Part shown: positions 17,961 through 27,126 of the stretch, piece after piece
Layout: each line of letters starts with the position of its first letter
Position numbering within the stretch: position 1 is the stretch's first letter
DNA from: Rhodothermia bacterium
GTDB lineage: Bacteria > Bacteroidota > Rhodothermia > Balneolales > Balneolaceae
Length of the DNA: 64,000 bases
NCBI GenBank assembly: GCA_030427885.1
Contig: JAUICM010000006.1
Coordinates: forward strand, 1-64,000
Direction: 5' to 3'
The notes under the pieces: generated by a model
The model's database searches: none
Seen by the model: the letters and a program-made list of their open reading frames with translations, nothing else
Told to the model about the DNA's origin: nothing
Translations under genes and position numbers: made by a program

Positions 17961-18490
17961 TGAGAACAATCTTAAAAATATCATTATTACTTGTATTCGC
18001 AGTATTTGCTGTTCAGGCGAGTGCTCAGGACCAGAAAATAGGATATTTTGATTCTGAATATATTCTGGCACAGATTCCAGAATATGAAGGGATCGCTCAA
18101 AGACTCCAGTTGTTAAGTGATAACTGGAATCAGGAAATTGAGGATATGAATGAAGAGATCGCGGCACTTGAGGAAGACTATGCTGCAAAAGAGATCCTTT
18201 ATACTGAAGAAATTCGATCACAGAAACGGCAGGAGATTCAGCAAAAGAAAAAAAACAGGGATGCTTTTCTGAATCAAAAATTTGGGCCGGAAGGGGAATA
18301 CTTCGATAACCAGAATAAGTTGTTGGAGCCTATTCAAAGGCAAGTGTTTACAGCCGTTCGTGCTGTTGCCCAAAGGTTGGAGTATGATTTCGTATTCGAC
18401 CGTTCAGGCGATATCTATATGGTATACGCAAGAGGCGAATGGAATATGAATGATGCCATTCTTTTGGAACTTGGTATTGAAGTCGAATAA
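17960..18490 (+). CDS. Skp/OmpH family periplasmic chaperone, copy 1
   Basis: 176 residues starting at ATG 17960 (MRTILKISLLLVFAVFAV), overlapping the bamA stop by one base. A signal peptide is followed by KIGYFDSEYILAQIPEYEG, the conserved OmpH first strand. A long charged coiled coil (about 50-120) and a closing beta region with YDFVFDRSGD follow. Skp trimers hold unfolded outer-membrane proteins in their helical arms on the way to BamA. It is the most divergent of the three tandem copies. Confidence 0.9.
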   Translation: MRTILKISLLLVFAVFAVQASAQDQKIGYFDSEYILAQIPEYEGIAQRLQLLSDNWNQEIEDMNEEIAALEEDYAAKEILYTEEIRSQKRQEIQQKKKNRDAFLNQKFGPEGEYFDNQNKLLEPIQRQVFTAVRAVAQRLEYDFVFDRSGDIYMVYARGEWNMNDAILLELGIEVE

Positions 18491-18537
18491 GTAATTAAGT
18501 CAAATAAGCGGTACTTTTAATCGCAAAATCAAATCAT

Positions 18538-19071
18538 ATGAAGAAATACATTACAACATTAGTATTTAGTGTAATACTTGCAGTGACTGCTTCGGCCCAG
18601 ATCAAAATTGGGTACATGAATCCGAATCAGGTGTTAGCACAGCTTGAGGAAGTTTCAGCTATTGAAACACAAATCAATGATCTAGCCGCTCAGCGTGATG
18701 AAATGCTGGCAAAGAAGGCTACACAGTTACAACAGGATTACCTGGCTTATGAGGAAGGAAAGTCAGTTATGGCCGCTGCAGCTAGAGAGCAGAAAGAACA
18801 GGAGCTGATCGACAGAGATAGTCAGTTGCAGGAAGAGCAGCAAACGTACATAAACGAGATCAGACAGAAAAGAGCTCAACTCTTACAACCTGTTATGGAG
18901 CGTCTTGATAATGCCATACAGGCAATAGCTAAAGAACAGGGACTAGATCTGGTTTTGAACGAAGGCACTACATATGGTGATGCGATCGTTTTCTACACTA
19001 GTGACGAGAAATTAAATATAACGGCTCAGGTACTTGAGCGGGTAAAAGCAAAAAATACGCAGAGTAATTAA
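18538..19071 (+). CDS. Skp/OmpH family periplasmic chaperone, copy 2
   Basis: 177 residues: signal peptide (to ASAQ, about residue 20), IKIGYMNPNQVLAQLEEV, an Ala/Gln/Glu-rich coiled coil (about 40-115), then GLDLVLNEGTTYGDAIVFY. The last part aligns with the same region of copy 3 (YVLNTTTSTGDLIILY), so copies 2 and 3 are the closest pair. It is 47 bases after copy 1 and 9 bases before copy 3, and is part of the bamA operon. Confidence 0.92.
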   Translation: MKKYITTLVFSVILAVTASAQIKIGYMNPNQVLAQLEEVSAIETQINDLAAQRDEMLAKKATQLQQDYLAYEEGKSVMAAAAREQKEQELIDRDSQLQEEQQTYINEIRQKRAQLLQPVMERLDNAIQAIAKEQGLDLVLNEGTTYGDAIVFYTSDEKLNITAQVLERVKAKNTQSN

Positions 19072-19080
19072 TAAACACTT

Positions 19081-19644
19081 ATGACACGAAACATGATACG
19101 ACGAACCACATTTTTAGCAGCTGCTTTATTCTTAATTACCGGATTGAGTTCGGGACTAAAAGCACAATCTGCAGATGTTACTATCGGATATGTGAATCCA
19201 CAGGCTGTTTTGGCTAATATGCCAGAGATGAAGGCTGTACAGCAACGTATTCAAAACTTTACTGCACGGAAGCAACAAGAGCTTACCGATAAGGAACAGA
19301 AGTTCCAGGCTGAAGTTGCAGCTTATCAACAGAAAGTTGGAGTGATCTCTGCGGATGCTAAAACAAAAGAAGAAGAAAGGTTAGCAGGTCTTCAACAGGA
19401 ATTAGTAGCTGCTCAGCAAAAAGCAGAATCAGATGTTCAACAAAGAAGATCTGAACTATTAGGACCTCTTTACGAGCAGATCGGTAATGCAATCAATGAA
19501 GTAGCTAGTGAAATGAAGCTTACTTATGTATTGAATACAACTACCAGCACCGGTGATCTTATAATTTTGTATGCGTCAGATGATTACCAGGAAAAATATG
19601 ACATCACTCAGAAAGTGATGGAAAAGCTGGGAATGTTTAACTAG
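19081..19644 (+). CDS. Skp/OmpH family periplasmic chaperone, copy 3
   Basis: 187 residues: signal peptide (to about residue 29, GLKAQ), TIGYVNPQAVLANMPEM, a Gln/Lys/Glu-rich coiled coil (about 55-135), then LTYVLNTTTSTGDLIILYASDD. It is the last gene of the uppS-bamA-skp-skp-skp unit and is followed by a strong terminator. Met1 (19081) and Met5 (19093) are both usable starts. Confidence 0.92.
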   Translation: MTRNMIRRTTFLAAALFLITGLSSGLKAQSADVTIGYVNPQAVLANMPEMKAVQQRIQNFTARKQQELTDKEQKFQAEVAAYQQKVGVISADAKTKEEERLAGLQQELVAAQQKAESDVQQRRSELLGPLYEQIGNAINEVASEMKLTYVLNTTTSTGDLIILYASDDYQEKYDITQKVMEKLGMFN

Positions 19645-19666
19645 AAAACATTTTCCAAAGATATTA

Positions 19667-19700
19667 AAGCCCGGCTCAGTTTATGATCCGGGCTTTTTTA
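19667..19700. terminator. Intrinsic terminator between bamA/skp unit and VWA gene
   Basis: AAGCCCGG (19667-19674) pairs with CCGGGCTT (19688-19695), with a 13-base loop and then TTTTTTA on the plus strand. On the minus strand a shorter TTTAAT follows, so it may also help end the convergent VWA gene, whose stop is at 19698. Confidence 0.9.
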
Positions 19701-20810
19701 TTTCACATTTCGTTGTCGGTTTCTGATATAATCTTCAAAGATATATCCCCCAAGATCATCAAGAGAAGCGAAGTACGCTTTCCCTTTATTAGCTTCTGTC
19801 ATCTCCCGCACAAAACTTTGCAGATAGGGATCACTGGCAATCATAAAAGTGGTAATGGTGATCTTATCTCGCCGGCATTTAACAGCTTCATCAAGAACCT
19901 TATTTACGATCTTTCGGTCGAGGCCGAAGCTGTTCTTATAGAGTTTTCCATTTTCGAACATGCAGGATGGTTTTCCATCAGTGATCATAAAGATCTGTTT
20001 ATTAGCGAATTTTTTCCGCTGTAAAATATGTCGTGCAACCTCAAGACCCTGTTTGGTGTTGGTATGAAAAGGGCCCACTTTCAGGTAAGGAAGATCATCC
20101 ACAGAGATCTGCCAGGCTTCATTTCCAAAGGCAACAATATCCAGTGAGTCTTTGGCATATTTGTTCATGATCAGTTCTGAAAGAGCCATTGCTACTTTTT
20201 TAGCTGGGGTTATCCGATCTTCGCCGTAAAGTATCATTGAGTGGCTCAGGTCGATCAGAAGCACAGTAGCTACAGAGGTATAATGATCAGTCTCATATAC
20301 CTCAAGGTCGTCTTCCTGAAGTTCAAACGAATCTAGTGAACTGTGATGCAGCATATTGAGCATGGTACTAACACTATCGATCTGGCCAATATCACTATTT
20401 CTACTCCAGCGACGTGTTTCAGGCTGTCGTTCCAACCCTTTTCCGGTATGTTGAGTTTTATGATCCCCGGCAGCGCCTTTTTCGAGATTTTTGAAGATCT
20501 CTTCCAGAGATCGTTCTCTGAGGCTGCGTTCGGTTTTACGTGTTATTCTCAGTTGGTTCTGATCCTGATCCTGTTCCAGATATCCTTTGTCTTTAAGATC
20601 CTGGATGAAATCACCTAGCGAATAGCCATCTTCAAACTGATCGGTGATATTATACTCTTTATCGAGCTCGGTAAGCCATTGCAATGCCTGACTAACATCA
20701 CCGCTTGAAATAGTAATGAGTTGCTGAAATAAGTCCCAAAGTGTGTTAAATGGATCCTGATTCTTTTTGGAGTTGAATCGTTCGTCCCATTCAAAATAAC
20801 GGAATTTCAT
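19698..20810 (-). CDS. von Willebrand factor A domain protein
   Basis: 370 residues, no signal peptide, probably cytoplasmic. The N-terminal half (1-170) is helical and charged without a recognised domain. The VWA fold spans about 180-345 with a MIDAS motif close to consensus (LLIDLSHSM, the DxSxS signature) followed by MITDGKP. VWA proteins of this type often pair with a MoxR-type AAA+ ATPase, but none is adjacent here. Convergent with the bamA unit and divergent from rnhB across 100 bases. Role unknown. Confidence 0.8.
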   Translation of the reverse strand: MKFRYFEWDERFNSKKNQDPFNTLWDLFQQLITISSGDVSQALQWLTELDKEYNITDQFEDGYSLGDFIQDLKDKGYLEQDQDQNQLRITRKTERSLRERSLEEIFKNLEKGAAGDHKTQHTGKGLERQPETRRWSRNSDIGQIDSVSTMLNMLHHSSLDSFELQEDDLEVYETDHYTSVATVLLIDLSHSMILYGEDRITPAKKVAMALSELIMNKYAKDSLDIVAFGNEAWQISVDDLPYLKVGPFHTNTKQGLEVARHILQRKKFANKQIFMITDGKPSCMFENGKLYKNSFGLDRKIVNKVLDEAVKCRRDKITITTFMIASDPYLQSFVREMTEANKGKAYFASLDDLGGYIFEDYIRNRQRNVK

Positions 20811-20910
20811 AGATATCTGTGTTTGTAATCAGAATAGAACTTTTAGGGAAACAGTTCCATAAAAATCGAAAGTAACTGGTATATTTACATTTTTAAATTC
20901 AGGCGGTATT

Positions 20911-21534
20911 GTGAGCAGAACAGAAATAGAGGAAATGTTGTGGAAAGAAGGCTTCAAAAGAGTGATCGGGCTCGATGAGGTAGGAAGGGGTTGTCTGGCC
21001 GGACCGGTAGTTGCCGCAGGTGTTATATTTGAGCCCGGTGTAGTGATAGAAGGGGTTAGAGACAGTAAAAAAATACCCGAAGCAGAGAGAGTAGAACTTG
21101 CTGAGGTGATCAGGGAAAAAGCATTATTCTGGACCATTAAGGAAGGCAGTATTCAGGAGATCGATGAATTGAATATCCTTTGGGCTTCGCTGGCTACGAT
21201 GCAGAAATGTGTGGATGAACCTGCCGCGGAACCTGATTATTTGCTTGTTGACGGTAACAGATATCTTGCTTCACTGATCCCATATACGTGTGTGATCAAA
21301 GGAGATGATAAGTCGATGAGTATTGGTGCGGCATCAATACTGGCTAAGGTATATCGTGATAACTTAATGAAGGAATTGGGAGAGGAATATCCAGAATTTG
21401 GGTGGGACACTAATGTTGGTTACCCAACATCTCACCATAAAGCAGCTTTACTCGAACATGGATATACTTCCCATCACAGAATGAGTTTTAAACTGGGTAC
21501 AAAGAAGAGATACAAAAAAGGTGCTGGTACCTAA
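20911..21534 (+). CDS. rnhB: Ribonuclease HII
   Basis: 207 residues, GTG start at 20911. It removes RNA from RNA-DNA hybrids, including single misincorporated ribonucleotides. Motifs: VIGLDEVGRGCLAGPVVAAG (with catalytic Asp/Glu), DYLLVDGNRY, KGDDKSMSIGAASILAKV and GYPTSHHKAALLEHG. The stop overlaps the stop of the convergent rodA by four bases. TATATTTA at about 20879 resembles a -7 element but lacks a clear -33. Confidence 0.93.
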   Translation: MSRTEIEEMLWKEGFKRVIGLDEVGRGCLAGPVVAAGVIFEPGVVIEGVRDSKKIPEAERVELAEVIREKALFWTIKEGSIQEIDELNILWASLATMQKCVDEPAAEPDYLLVDGNRYLASLIPYTCVIKGDDKSMSIGAASILAKVYRDNLMKELGEEYPEFGWDTNVGYPTSHHKAALLEHGYTSHHRMSFKLGTKKRYKKGAGT

Positions 21535-22781
21535 CGATAGATACTGAATTCCCTTTTATGGAAATCCATATTCAGGCAGATGGCCAGCATCAGGGTATTG
21601 GTAAGGAAAGCAGAACCCCCATAGCTTATAAATGGAAGTGGGATACCAATCACAGGAAGCAGAGCGGTAGCACTACCCACATTAATAAAGAAATGGATAA
21701 AGAACACAGCTGCCACACTTACGGTAACCAGCTGGGCAAAGGGATGTTTGTGATTCCCGGCAGAACTCAGTAATCGGGTCAATAGTATAATAAAGCCAAC
21801 TATGACTAAGACGGCGCCAATAAAGCCGAACTCTTCGCCTATCACACAATACACAAAATCAGTATACGACTCAGGAAGAAACCGTAATTGTGTTTGAGTT
21901 CCTTCCAGAAATCCTTTGCCCATTAAGCCACCTGATCCAATAGCGGTTTTGGCCTGTATCACATTCCATCCTGCACCAGTGGGGTCGTAAGCCGGGTTCG
22001 TAAAAGCCGTAATACGTGCAATTTGGTGAGGTTTTAATATCTCGGTAAGGGCAAGCTGTACCCCGATCACGGTGAGAATTCCGGTAACAAGTGAGGTAAC
22101 AGTAAGCCAGGCTCTTCGCTGAATAAAGAAGATGAGAGCAGTCATAATAACTGCTGCCGCTAATCCAAACTGCCAGTTCAATACCGTTAAATAAAGAATT
22201 AAAGCAGGTGATATGATAAAGAGCGAGACTCCGTACGGCAAACCCGACCAGAATAACATTACGGGGATCAAAGCCAGGAAGATGATAGCAGTACCGAAGT
22301 CGTTTTGCAGGATAACAAGCGTAGTAGGAAGAAGGATGATACATACGCTAAAGAAAGCATATCGTATATTCTCAACAGAGATATTTCTGCGACTGGTCAA
22401 ATAATTTGCTACTGCCAGAATCGTAGCGATTTTCATGAACTCACTGCTTTGTCCTCCAAATGGGCCGATACCAAACCAGCTTCTGGCACCATTTATTTCT
22501 TTTCCAAAGAAAAGAGTAAGTACCATTAAAACAATTCCAATAGCATATAAAGGATAGGAGAGCTGTAAAAAAGTGCGGGGAGATGTGAACTGAACTCCTA
22601 TCATGATCAGAATGGCCAAAACCACAAAACCAAGTTGCTTATAGAAATTAGCCTGTATATAGGTGGGGAGAAATTGCGACACTGGTCCCTGAGTGGCACT
22701 GTAGATCGCGATAAGTCCCATTACAGTTAACATCAGCCATGAAAAAAGAATAGGCCAGTTAAAATCTCTTGGGTTTTGCAT
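21531..22781 (-). CDS. rodA: Peptidoglycan polymerase RodA
   Basis: 416 residues with about ten membrane segments, SEDS family. It polymerises lipid II during lateral wall growth, paired with the transpeptidase PBP2 encoded just upstream. Signatures: NGARSWFGIG, SEFMKIATILAVANYL, LQNDFGTAIIF, a periplasmic loop region with GSGGLMGKGFLEGTQT, LPESYTDFVYCVIGEEFGF, and PLPFISYGGSA near the end. Its ATG overlaps the mrdA stop by one base. Last gene of the mreBCD-mrdA-rodA unit. Confidence 0.95.
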   Translation of the reverse strand: MQNPRDFNWPILFSWLMLTVMGLIAIYSATQGPVSQFLPTYIQANFYKQLGFVVLAILIMIGVQFTSPRTFLQLSYPLYAIGIVLMVLTLFFGKEINGARSWFGIGPFGGQSSEFMKIATILAVANYLTSRRNISVENIRYAFFSVCIILLPTTLVILQNDFGTAIIFLALIPVMLFWSGLPYGVSLFIISPALILYLTVLNWQFGLAAAVIMTALIFFIQRRAWLTVTSLVTGILTVIGVQLALTEILKPHQIARITAFTNPAYDPTGAGWNVIQAKTAIGSGGLMGKGFLEGTQTQLRFLPESYTDFVYCVIGEEFGFIGAVLVIVGFIILLTRLLSSAGNHKHPFAQLVTVSVAAVFFIHFFINVGSATALLPVIGIPLPFISYGGSAFLTNTLMLAICLNMDFHKREFSIYR

Positions 22782-24616
22782 CAGTCAGTCCCCCTGGAAT
22801 TATCTTCACTTGGTTCCCAGCTCATTACATGACGATAAACCCATTGTCTCTGAACTTCTCCGGTCAGGTACTTTTCCATGATCATAGCAGCAACAGGAGC
22901 TGCAGAAGAAGATGCCCATCCTGCATTTTCAATAAATACCGTAACCACAATCTCGGGATCATCAAAAGGAGCAAAAGAGGTGAACCAACCATGACTATAG
23001 CCATGCGGATTCTGAGCGGTCCCTGTCTTTCCTGCTATATCGATCAGGTTATTCTTGACGTATCCGCGGCCACTGCCTTCCTGGACTGCCCGCCGCATAC
23101 CATTTTTAATGATGTAGAGATATTCAGGTTTAACCCATTCGATCTTTTCGAAACTTGTGGGTTGAAAGTGTACTGAACCATCACTGGTTTGAACAGAATT
23201 TACTAAATGAGGGGTGATACGGTAACCACCATTAGCAATACTACTGGTCATCTGTGCCACCTGAAGGGGAGAAACAGAAATGACACCCTGACCAATACCC
23301 AGATTTATAAGATCACCTAATCCCCATCTTCTTTTACCAAAGTAACGATCCATAAATGCACTATCGGGTATGATACCCTGATTGGCACTTGGCAGATCAA
23401 TATCGCTGGGAACACCAAGTCCGAAATCTTTTACCAGTTTACTCCATCTATCGAAATCTCCCTGGGTGGCAACTCTATCCATTAGAGAGTAAAAGTAAGT
23501 ATTACTTGAATGAGCAATAGCTGATTCCAGATCATAATCTCCAAGTGGTGCGATATCACGGTATAATCTACCTCTCCGATATCCACCACTATTATGGACA
23601 ATTGTTTCCGGGGTGATCAAACCCAGATGTAATCCAATTATACCCATTAAAGGTTTGAATGTAGATCCGGGTGGTTGCCGGCTGGATATAGCTCTGTTGT
23701 AAAGTGGTCGTGTTGAATCCGTATTGATATCAACCCAATAATCGCGGTCAAGGCGCCCGGCCAGGCGGTTTACATCATATTCAGGGCTGCTGACCAGAGC
23801 TAAGATTTCTCCATTCTTTGGGTTCATAACCACAACTCCGCCACTTTTCCCTTTCATAAGCTTTTCAACAAATGCCTGAAGCTCAGAATCGATAGTGGTG
23901 ATGATATTATTTCCCTGTGTAGGATTTTGACCGGATCGCTCTCCATCATATAACTCCAGAGATTGACCGTATGCGTTTACCTTATGGAATTCTATCCCGA
24001 GTTTCCCACGAAGAGTGTCATCATAGATAAGTTCGAGACCGCTTTTCCCGATCTTGTCACCTAAGCGAATTTCTGGTGATGATTCGTAGTCATCCCGATC
24101 CGCTTCACGCAGATAACCCAAAATATGGGAAGCCGACATTTCAGTAGGATAATGTCTCTTACTTTCAGTCTGTTGGCCAATGCCGGGTAATTGCCAGATA
24201 TTTTCCTGAATTCGTGAGAAAGTCTCGAAATCAACATCTGTGAGGAGGGGGGATGTTCGGTACCATGAATAGCGCTGGGCTTCATCTACCCGTTCTCGTA
24301 TAAGGCTGTCAGGCATATCAAGAAGATCTGCCAATAATGGTATTTTCTCACGGTCGAAGTTAGTAGGTGTAACTGTGATGGAGAAGATAGGCTCATTATC
24401 TACGATCAATACTCCATTCCGGTCATAAATGAGACCTCTGGACGGTGTGACGAATTCCTGACGTATCGAGTTTTCTTCACCAAGGCTTGCATAAGTTTCG
24501 TACTGAACAATCTGCAAATAAAATACCCGTCCAAGTACTACAAGGCATAATCCTACCATGATCACCTGAAGTGAACGGATAGAAGTACGGGTTCTATTCC
24601 CCTGACTTTTATACAT
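22781..24616 (-). CDS. mrdA: Penicillin-binding protein 2 (transpeptidase)
   Basis: 611 residues: one N-terminal membrane helix (about 15-35), a dimerisation/pedestal domain, and a transpeptidase domain from about 260. Active-site motifs are complete: SSRQPPGSTFKPLMG (SxxK serine), SHSSNTYFY (SxN) and AGKTGTAQNP (KTG). It cross-links peptidoglycan in the elongasome with RodA. It lies 4 bases after mreD and overlaps rodA. Confidence 0.95.
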   Translation of the reverse strand: MYKSQGNRTRTSIRSLQVIMVGLCLVVLGRVFYLQIVQYETYASLGEENSIRQEFVTPSRGLIYDRNGVLIVDNEPIFSITVTPTNFDREKIPLLADLLDMPDSLIRERVDEAQRYSWYRTSPLLTDVDFETFSRIQENIWQLPGIGQQTESKRHYPTEMSASHILGYLREADRDDYESSPEIRLGDKIGKSGLELIYDDTLRGKLGIEFHKVNAYGQSLELYDGERSGQNPTQGNNIITTIDSELQAFVEKLMKGKSGGVVVMNPKNGEILALVSSPEYDVNRLAGRLDRDYWVDINTDSTRPLYNRAISSRQPPGSTFKPLMGIIGLHLGLITPETIVHNSGGYRRGRLYRDIAPLGDYDLESAIAHSSNTYFYSLMDRVATQGDFDRWSKLVKDFGLGVPSDIDLPSANQGIIPDSAFMDRYFGKRRWGLGDLINLGIGQGVISVSPLQVAQMTSSIANGGYRITPHLVNSVQTSDGSVHFQPTSFEKIEWVKPEYLYIIKNGMRRAVQEGSGRGYVKNNLIDIAGKTGTAQNPHGYSHGWFTSFAPFDDPEIVVTVFIENAGWASSSAAPVAAMIMEKYLTGEVQRQWVYRHVMSWEPSEDNSRGTD

Positions 24617-24620
24617 GAGG

Positions 24621-25091
24621 TTACTTAACTCTTAATACAAATATTAAAGCACCCAGAACCGCGGTATAAATAGCATTGCCAAATACTAATACCAGCATAG
24701 AATAATTGGATGCATATACATCAAAGAAAACACTTAATCCTACTAAGATCAGATTATGAACTAACGCAGATCCCAGTATCACTAAAAAGATCTGCCAAAG
24801 CAGTAGCTGGTTTTCGGATCGTCTCTTTACAAAATTGAACGTTAGAAATACGAAAAGAGTCTTTGAAAACATGAAAAGACCCCAGAAATCAAAAAAAGCA
24901 TCCTGAATTAATCCCAGAGTGGCTGCAATTAAAAGAAGTCGTGTGCGATCATATTTTGACGCAAGCCAAAGCAAATAGAAAATAAGAGGATCAGCCATGG
25001 TACCAAACACCGTTAGATGTTGAAAAAAGAGTACCTGCGCAATTACAAATACAATACCAATTCCGATATCTTTTAGAATTTGTGTGATCAT
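24621..25091 (-). CDS. mreD: Rod-shape-determining protein MreD
   Basis: 156 residues, almost entirely hydrophobic with about five membrane segments. Sequence conservation in MreD is low; the call rests on size, topology (start MITQILKDIGIGIVFVIAQ) and position between mreC and mrdA. Its ATG overlaps the mreC stop by four bases (25088-25091). Confidence 0.88.
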   Translation of the reverse strand: MITQILKDIGIGIVFVIAQVLFFQHLTVFGTMADPLIFYLLWLASKYDRTRLLLIAATLGLIQDAFFDFWGLFMFSKTLFVFLTFNFVKRRSENQLLLWQIFLVILGSALVHNLILVGLSVFFDVYASNYSMLVLVFGNAIYTAVLGALIFVLRVK

Positions 25092-25939
25092 CTGAATAAC
25101 TCGTTATATCCCTTTCTCAGATTTTGAACAGAAGTATCAGCCTGAAACTTGACAACAAAGCCTTCAGCCACTTCAGAAAGTGAAGTAAAGGGCATTATAA
25201 AAATGCGTTGAGTGTCTTTTCCCTGTTGAGCTTCTGTTCTTATCACTTTTCCAATTGGAATACCACCTGGAAATTCGTTTCCAAAACCAGAGGTCTCGAC
25301 TACATAACCGGTATCAACAGGAACGGTTTTTGGCACATAATCCATAACAAGTTCAGACATATTATCGCCGGCCCAACTTATTATTCCGGTAGATCTGGTT
25401 TCCTGTACCCTTGCACTAACTCGAAACTGGTTGTTGAAATAGGGCATTATTTGAGAATACCCTCGGCTTGTAAGGATCACTTTTCCTACAAGTCCATCCG
25501 ATGTTACAACAGGCATTCCCTCACGTACACCATCTTTAAACCCGGCATCGATCGTAAATGAATTATTCATGCTATTCATACCGGTAAGCTGCTTGGTCAC
25601 GAAATTTACGGGAGTGAGTTCAATATCACTTGTATCCCGGAAGCCCAGCATTTCTCTCAATTCCCGGTTTTCCTGTTCTATTGAACGCAGACGACTGAGT
25701 TCGTCCTGCAGAAGAATATTTTGCCGTTGCAGGTAGGTGTTGGTACTTAAGGCCTGTCGGTAAACACGAATATTTGAAAGAGGTTCTTCAAGAAGACTGA
25801 CAAAAGTAATAGAAAGTTGGCGGACGTTATTGAGTCCACCCTGATGACGGCTTATAGCGATAGAGAGCGCACAAACGAGCAGAAGGGCAGTGACTATGTA
25901 ATCAGCAGCATTTTCAACTTTAAAAACTCGAAATCGCAT
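25088..25939 (-). CDS. mreC: Rod-shape-determining protein MreC
   Basis: 283 residues: short cytoplasmic tail, one membrane helix (about 12-32), a coiled coil (about 65-95, LQRQNILLQDELSRLRSIEQ) and the beta-rich MreC domain (about 115-270; IDAGFKDGVREGMPVV, LVGKVILTSRGYSQIMPY). It links cytoplasmic MreB filaments to periplasmic PBP2. It begins 15 bases after the mreB stop. Confidence 0.95.
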   Translation of the reverse strand: MRFRVFKVENAADYIVTALLLVCALSIAISRHQGGLNNVRQLSITFVSLLEEPLSNIRVYRQALSTNTYLQRQNILLQDELSRLRSIEQENRELREMLGFRDTSDIELTPVNFVTKQLTGMNSMNNSFTIDAGFKDGVREGMPVVTSDGLVGKVILTSRGYSQIMPYFNNQFRVSARVQETRSTGIISWAGDNMSELVMDYVPKTVPVDTGYVVETSGFGNEFPGGIPIGKVIRTEAQQGKDTQRIFIMPFTSLSEVAEGFVVKFQADTSVQNLRKGYNELFR

Positions 25940-25954
25940 TCAAACCTGTTCCAG

Positions 25955-27019
25955 TTAGGATATTACCGGGCGATAGTATTCAAGATTTTCAAGAATAGCG
26001 CCTGTTCCACGAACTACAGCAGTAAGCGGATCTTCAGCAATATGTACAGGAAGATCGGTAGTTTCCATGATCAATTTATCCAGGTTCTTCAACAAGGCGC
26101 CACCACCTGTTAACATGATTCCTCTGTCGAGAATATCGGCAGAAAGCTCAGGTGGAGTTTGCTCCAGAGATTTTGTGATCGATTCCACAATAGTATTGAC
26201 CGATTCAGCCATAGCTTCACGGGCATCCTTGGAAGTGATATGTCTTGTTCTTGGAACTCCATTCACAAGGTCACGGCCTTTGGTGATCATCTCGAGTTCT
26301 TCATCAAGAGGAGCGGCAGAACCGATCTCACATTTGATCTTTTCAGCTGTTCGTTCACCAATAAGAAGATTATGGTTACGACGGAAGTAATTGATGATAT
26401 CGTCATTCAATTCATCACCACCTAAGCGTACAGACTGTGCATAAACAACACCGGAAAGAGCGATGACAGCGATCTCAGTGGTTCCACCTCCGATATCAAC
26501 GATCATGTTACCTACTGGTTCATGAACGTTCAATCCAATACCAATAGCAGCAGCCATAGGTTCATCAACCAAATACACTTCTTTAGCACCAGCGTGTTCA
26601 GCACTGTCACGCACGGCTCTGCGTTCTACTTCAGTGATCCCGCTCGGCACGCAGATAACCATCTGGCGGGTAGAAGAATACCATTTTACTTTTACCTTTT
26701 TGATCATCCCGCGGATCATCTGTTCGGCAACTTCAAAATCAGCGATCACACCATCACGAAGTGGACGGACCGTACGAATTTTACGGTGAGTTTTCTCGTG
26801 CATCAATCGGGCTTCGTGCCCGGTTGCTACAGGAATATCCTGTTGATTGAGCGCAACAATAGATGGTTCGTTTAATACAATGCCCTCGCCACGGGAGTAA
26901 ATGAGAGTGTTTGCCGTTCCCAGATCCATTGCGATATCAGTGTATAGAAAATCGAATAATCCCTTTTTCGGCTGCTTTTTGGAGGATTCTGGGGAAGGAA
27001 TTCCAAACCTGTCTGTCAT
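25955..27019 (-). CDS. mreB: Actin-like cell-shape protein MreB
   Basis: 354 residues. Actin-fold ATPase motifs: MDLGTANTLIYSRGEGIVLN (phosphate 1), VDIGGGTTEIAVI (phosphate 2), and MLTGGGALLKNLD (adenosine). About 15 extra residues (SSKKQPKKGLFDFLYT) precede the core; the FDFLYT segment could serve as a membrane-binding helix. It guides lateral peptidoglycan synthesis and heads the mreBCD-mrdA-rodA unit. Confidence 0.96.
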   Translation of the reverse strand: MTDRFGIPSPESSKKQPKKGLFDFLYTDIAMDLGTANTLIYSRGEGIVLNEPSIVALNQQDIPVATGHEARLMHEKTHRKIRTVRPLRDGVIADFEVAEQMIRGMIKKVKVKWYSSTRQMVICVPSGITEVERRAVRDSAEHAGAKEVYLVDEPMAAAIGIGLNVHEPVGNMIVDIGGGTTEIAVIALSGVVYAQSVRLGGDELNDDIINYFRRNHNLLIGERTAEKIKCEIGSAAPLDEELEMITKGRDLVNGVPRTRHITSKDAREAMAESVNTIVESITKSLEQTPPELSADILDRGIMLTGGGALLKNLDKLIMETTDLPVHIAEDPLTAVVRGTGAILENLEYYRPVIS

Positions 27020-27091
27020 TTTTCGGTATTAATGGTTGATGTTAGTGCTGAATTAAATTTGGATTGAAAATACAATATAGATACTCTATTT

Positions 27092-27116
27092 GCGAATGCA
27101 TTCGCCCATAAATATA
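27092..27116 (-). promoter_or_regulatory. Candidate mreB promoter with palindrome
   Basis: On the minus strand TATATTTA (27109-27116) is one base off TAnnTTTG. A few bases downstream, about where transcription would begin, is the perfect 14-bp palindrome GCGAATGCATTCGC (27092-27105). The palindrome is a fact of sequence; its use as an operator is inference. The gap between purH and mreB (27020-27126) holds nothing else. Confidence 0.35.
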
Positions 27117-27126
27117 AAGTCTCTGA

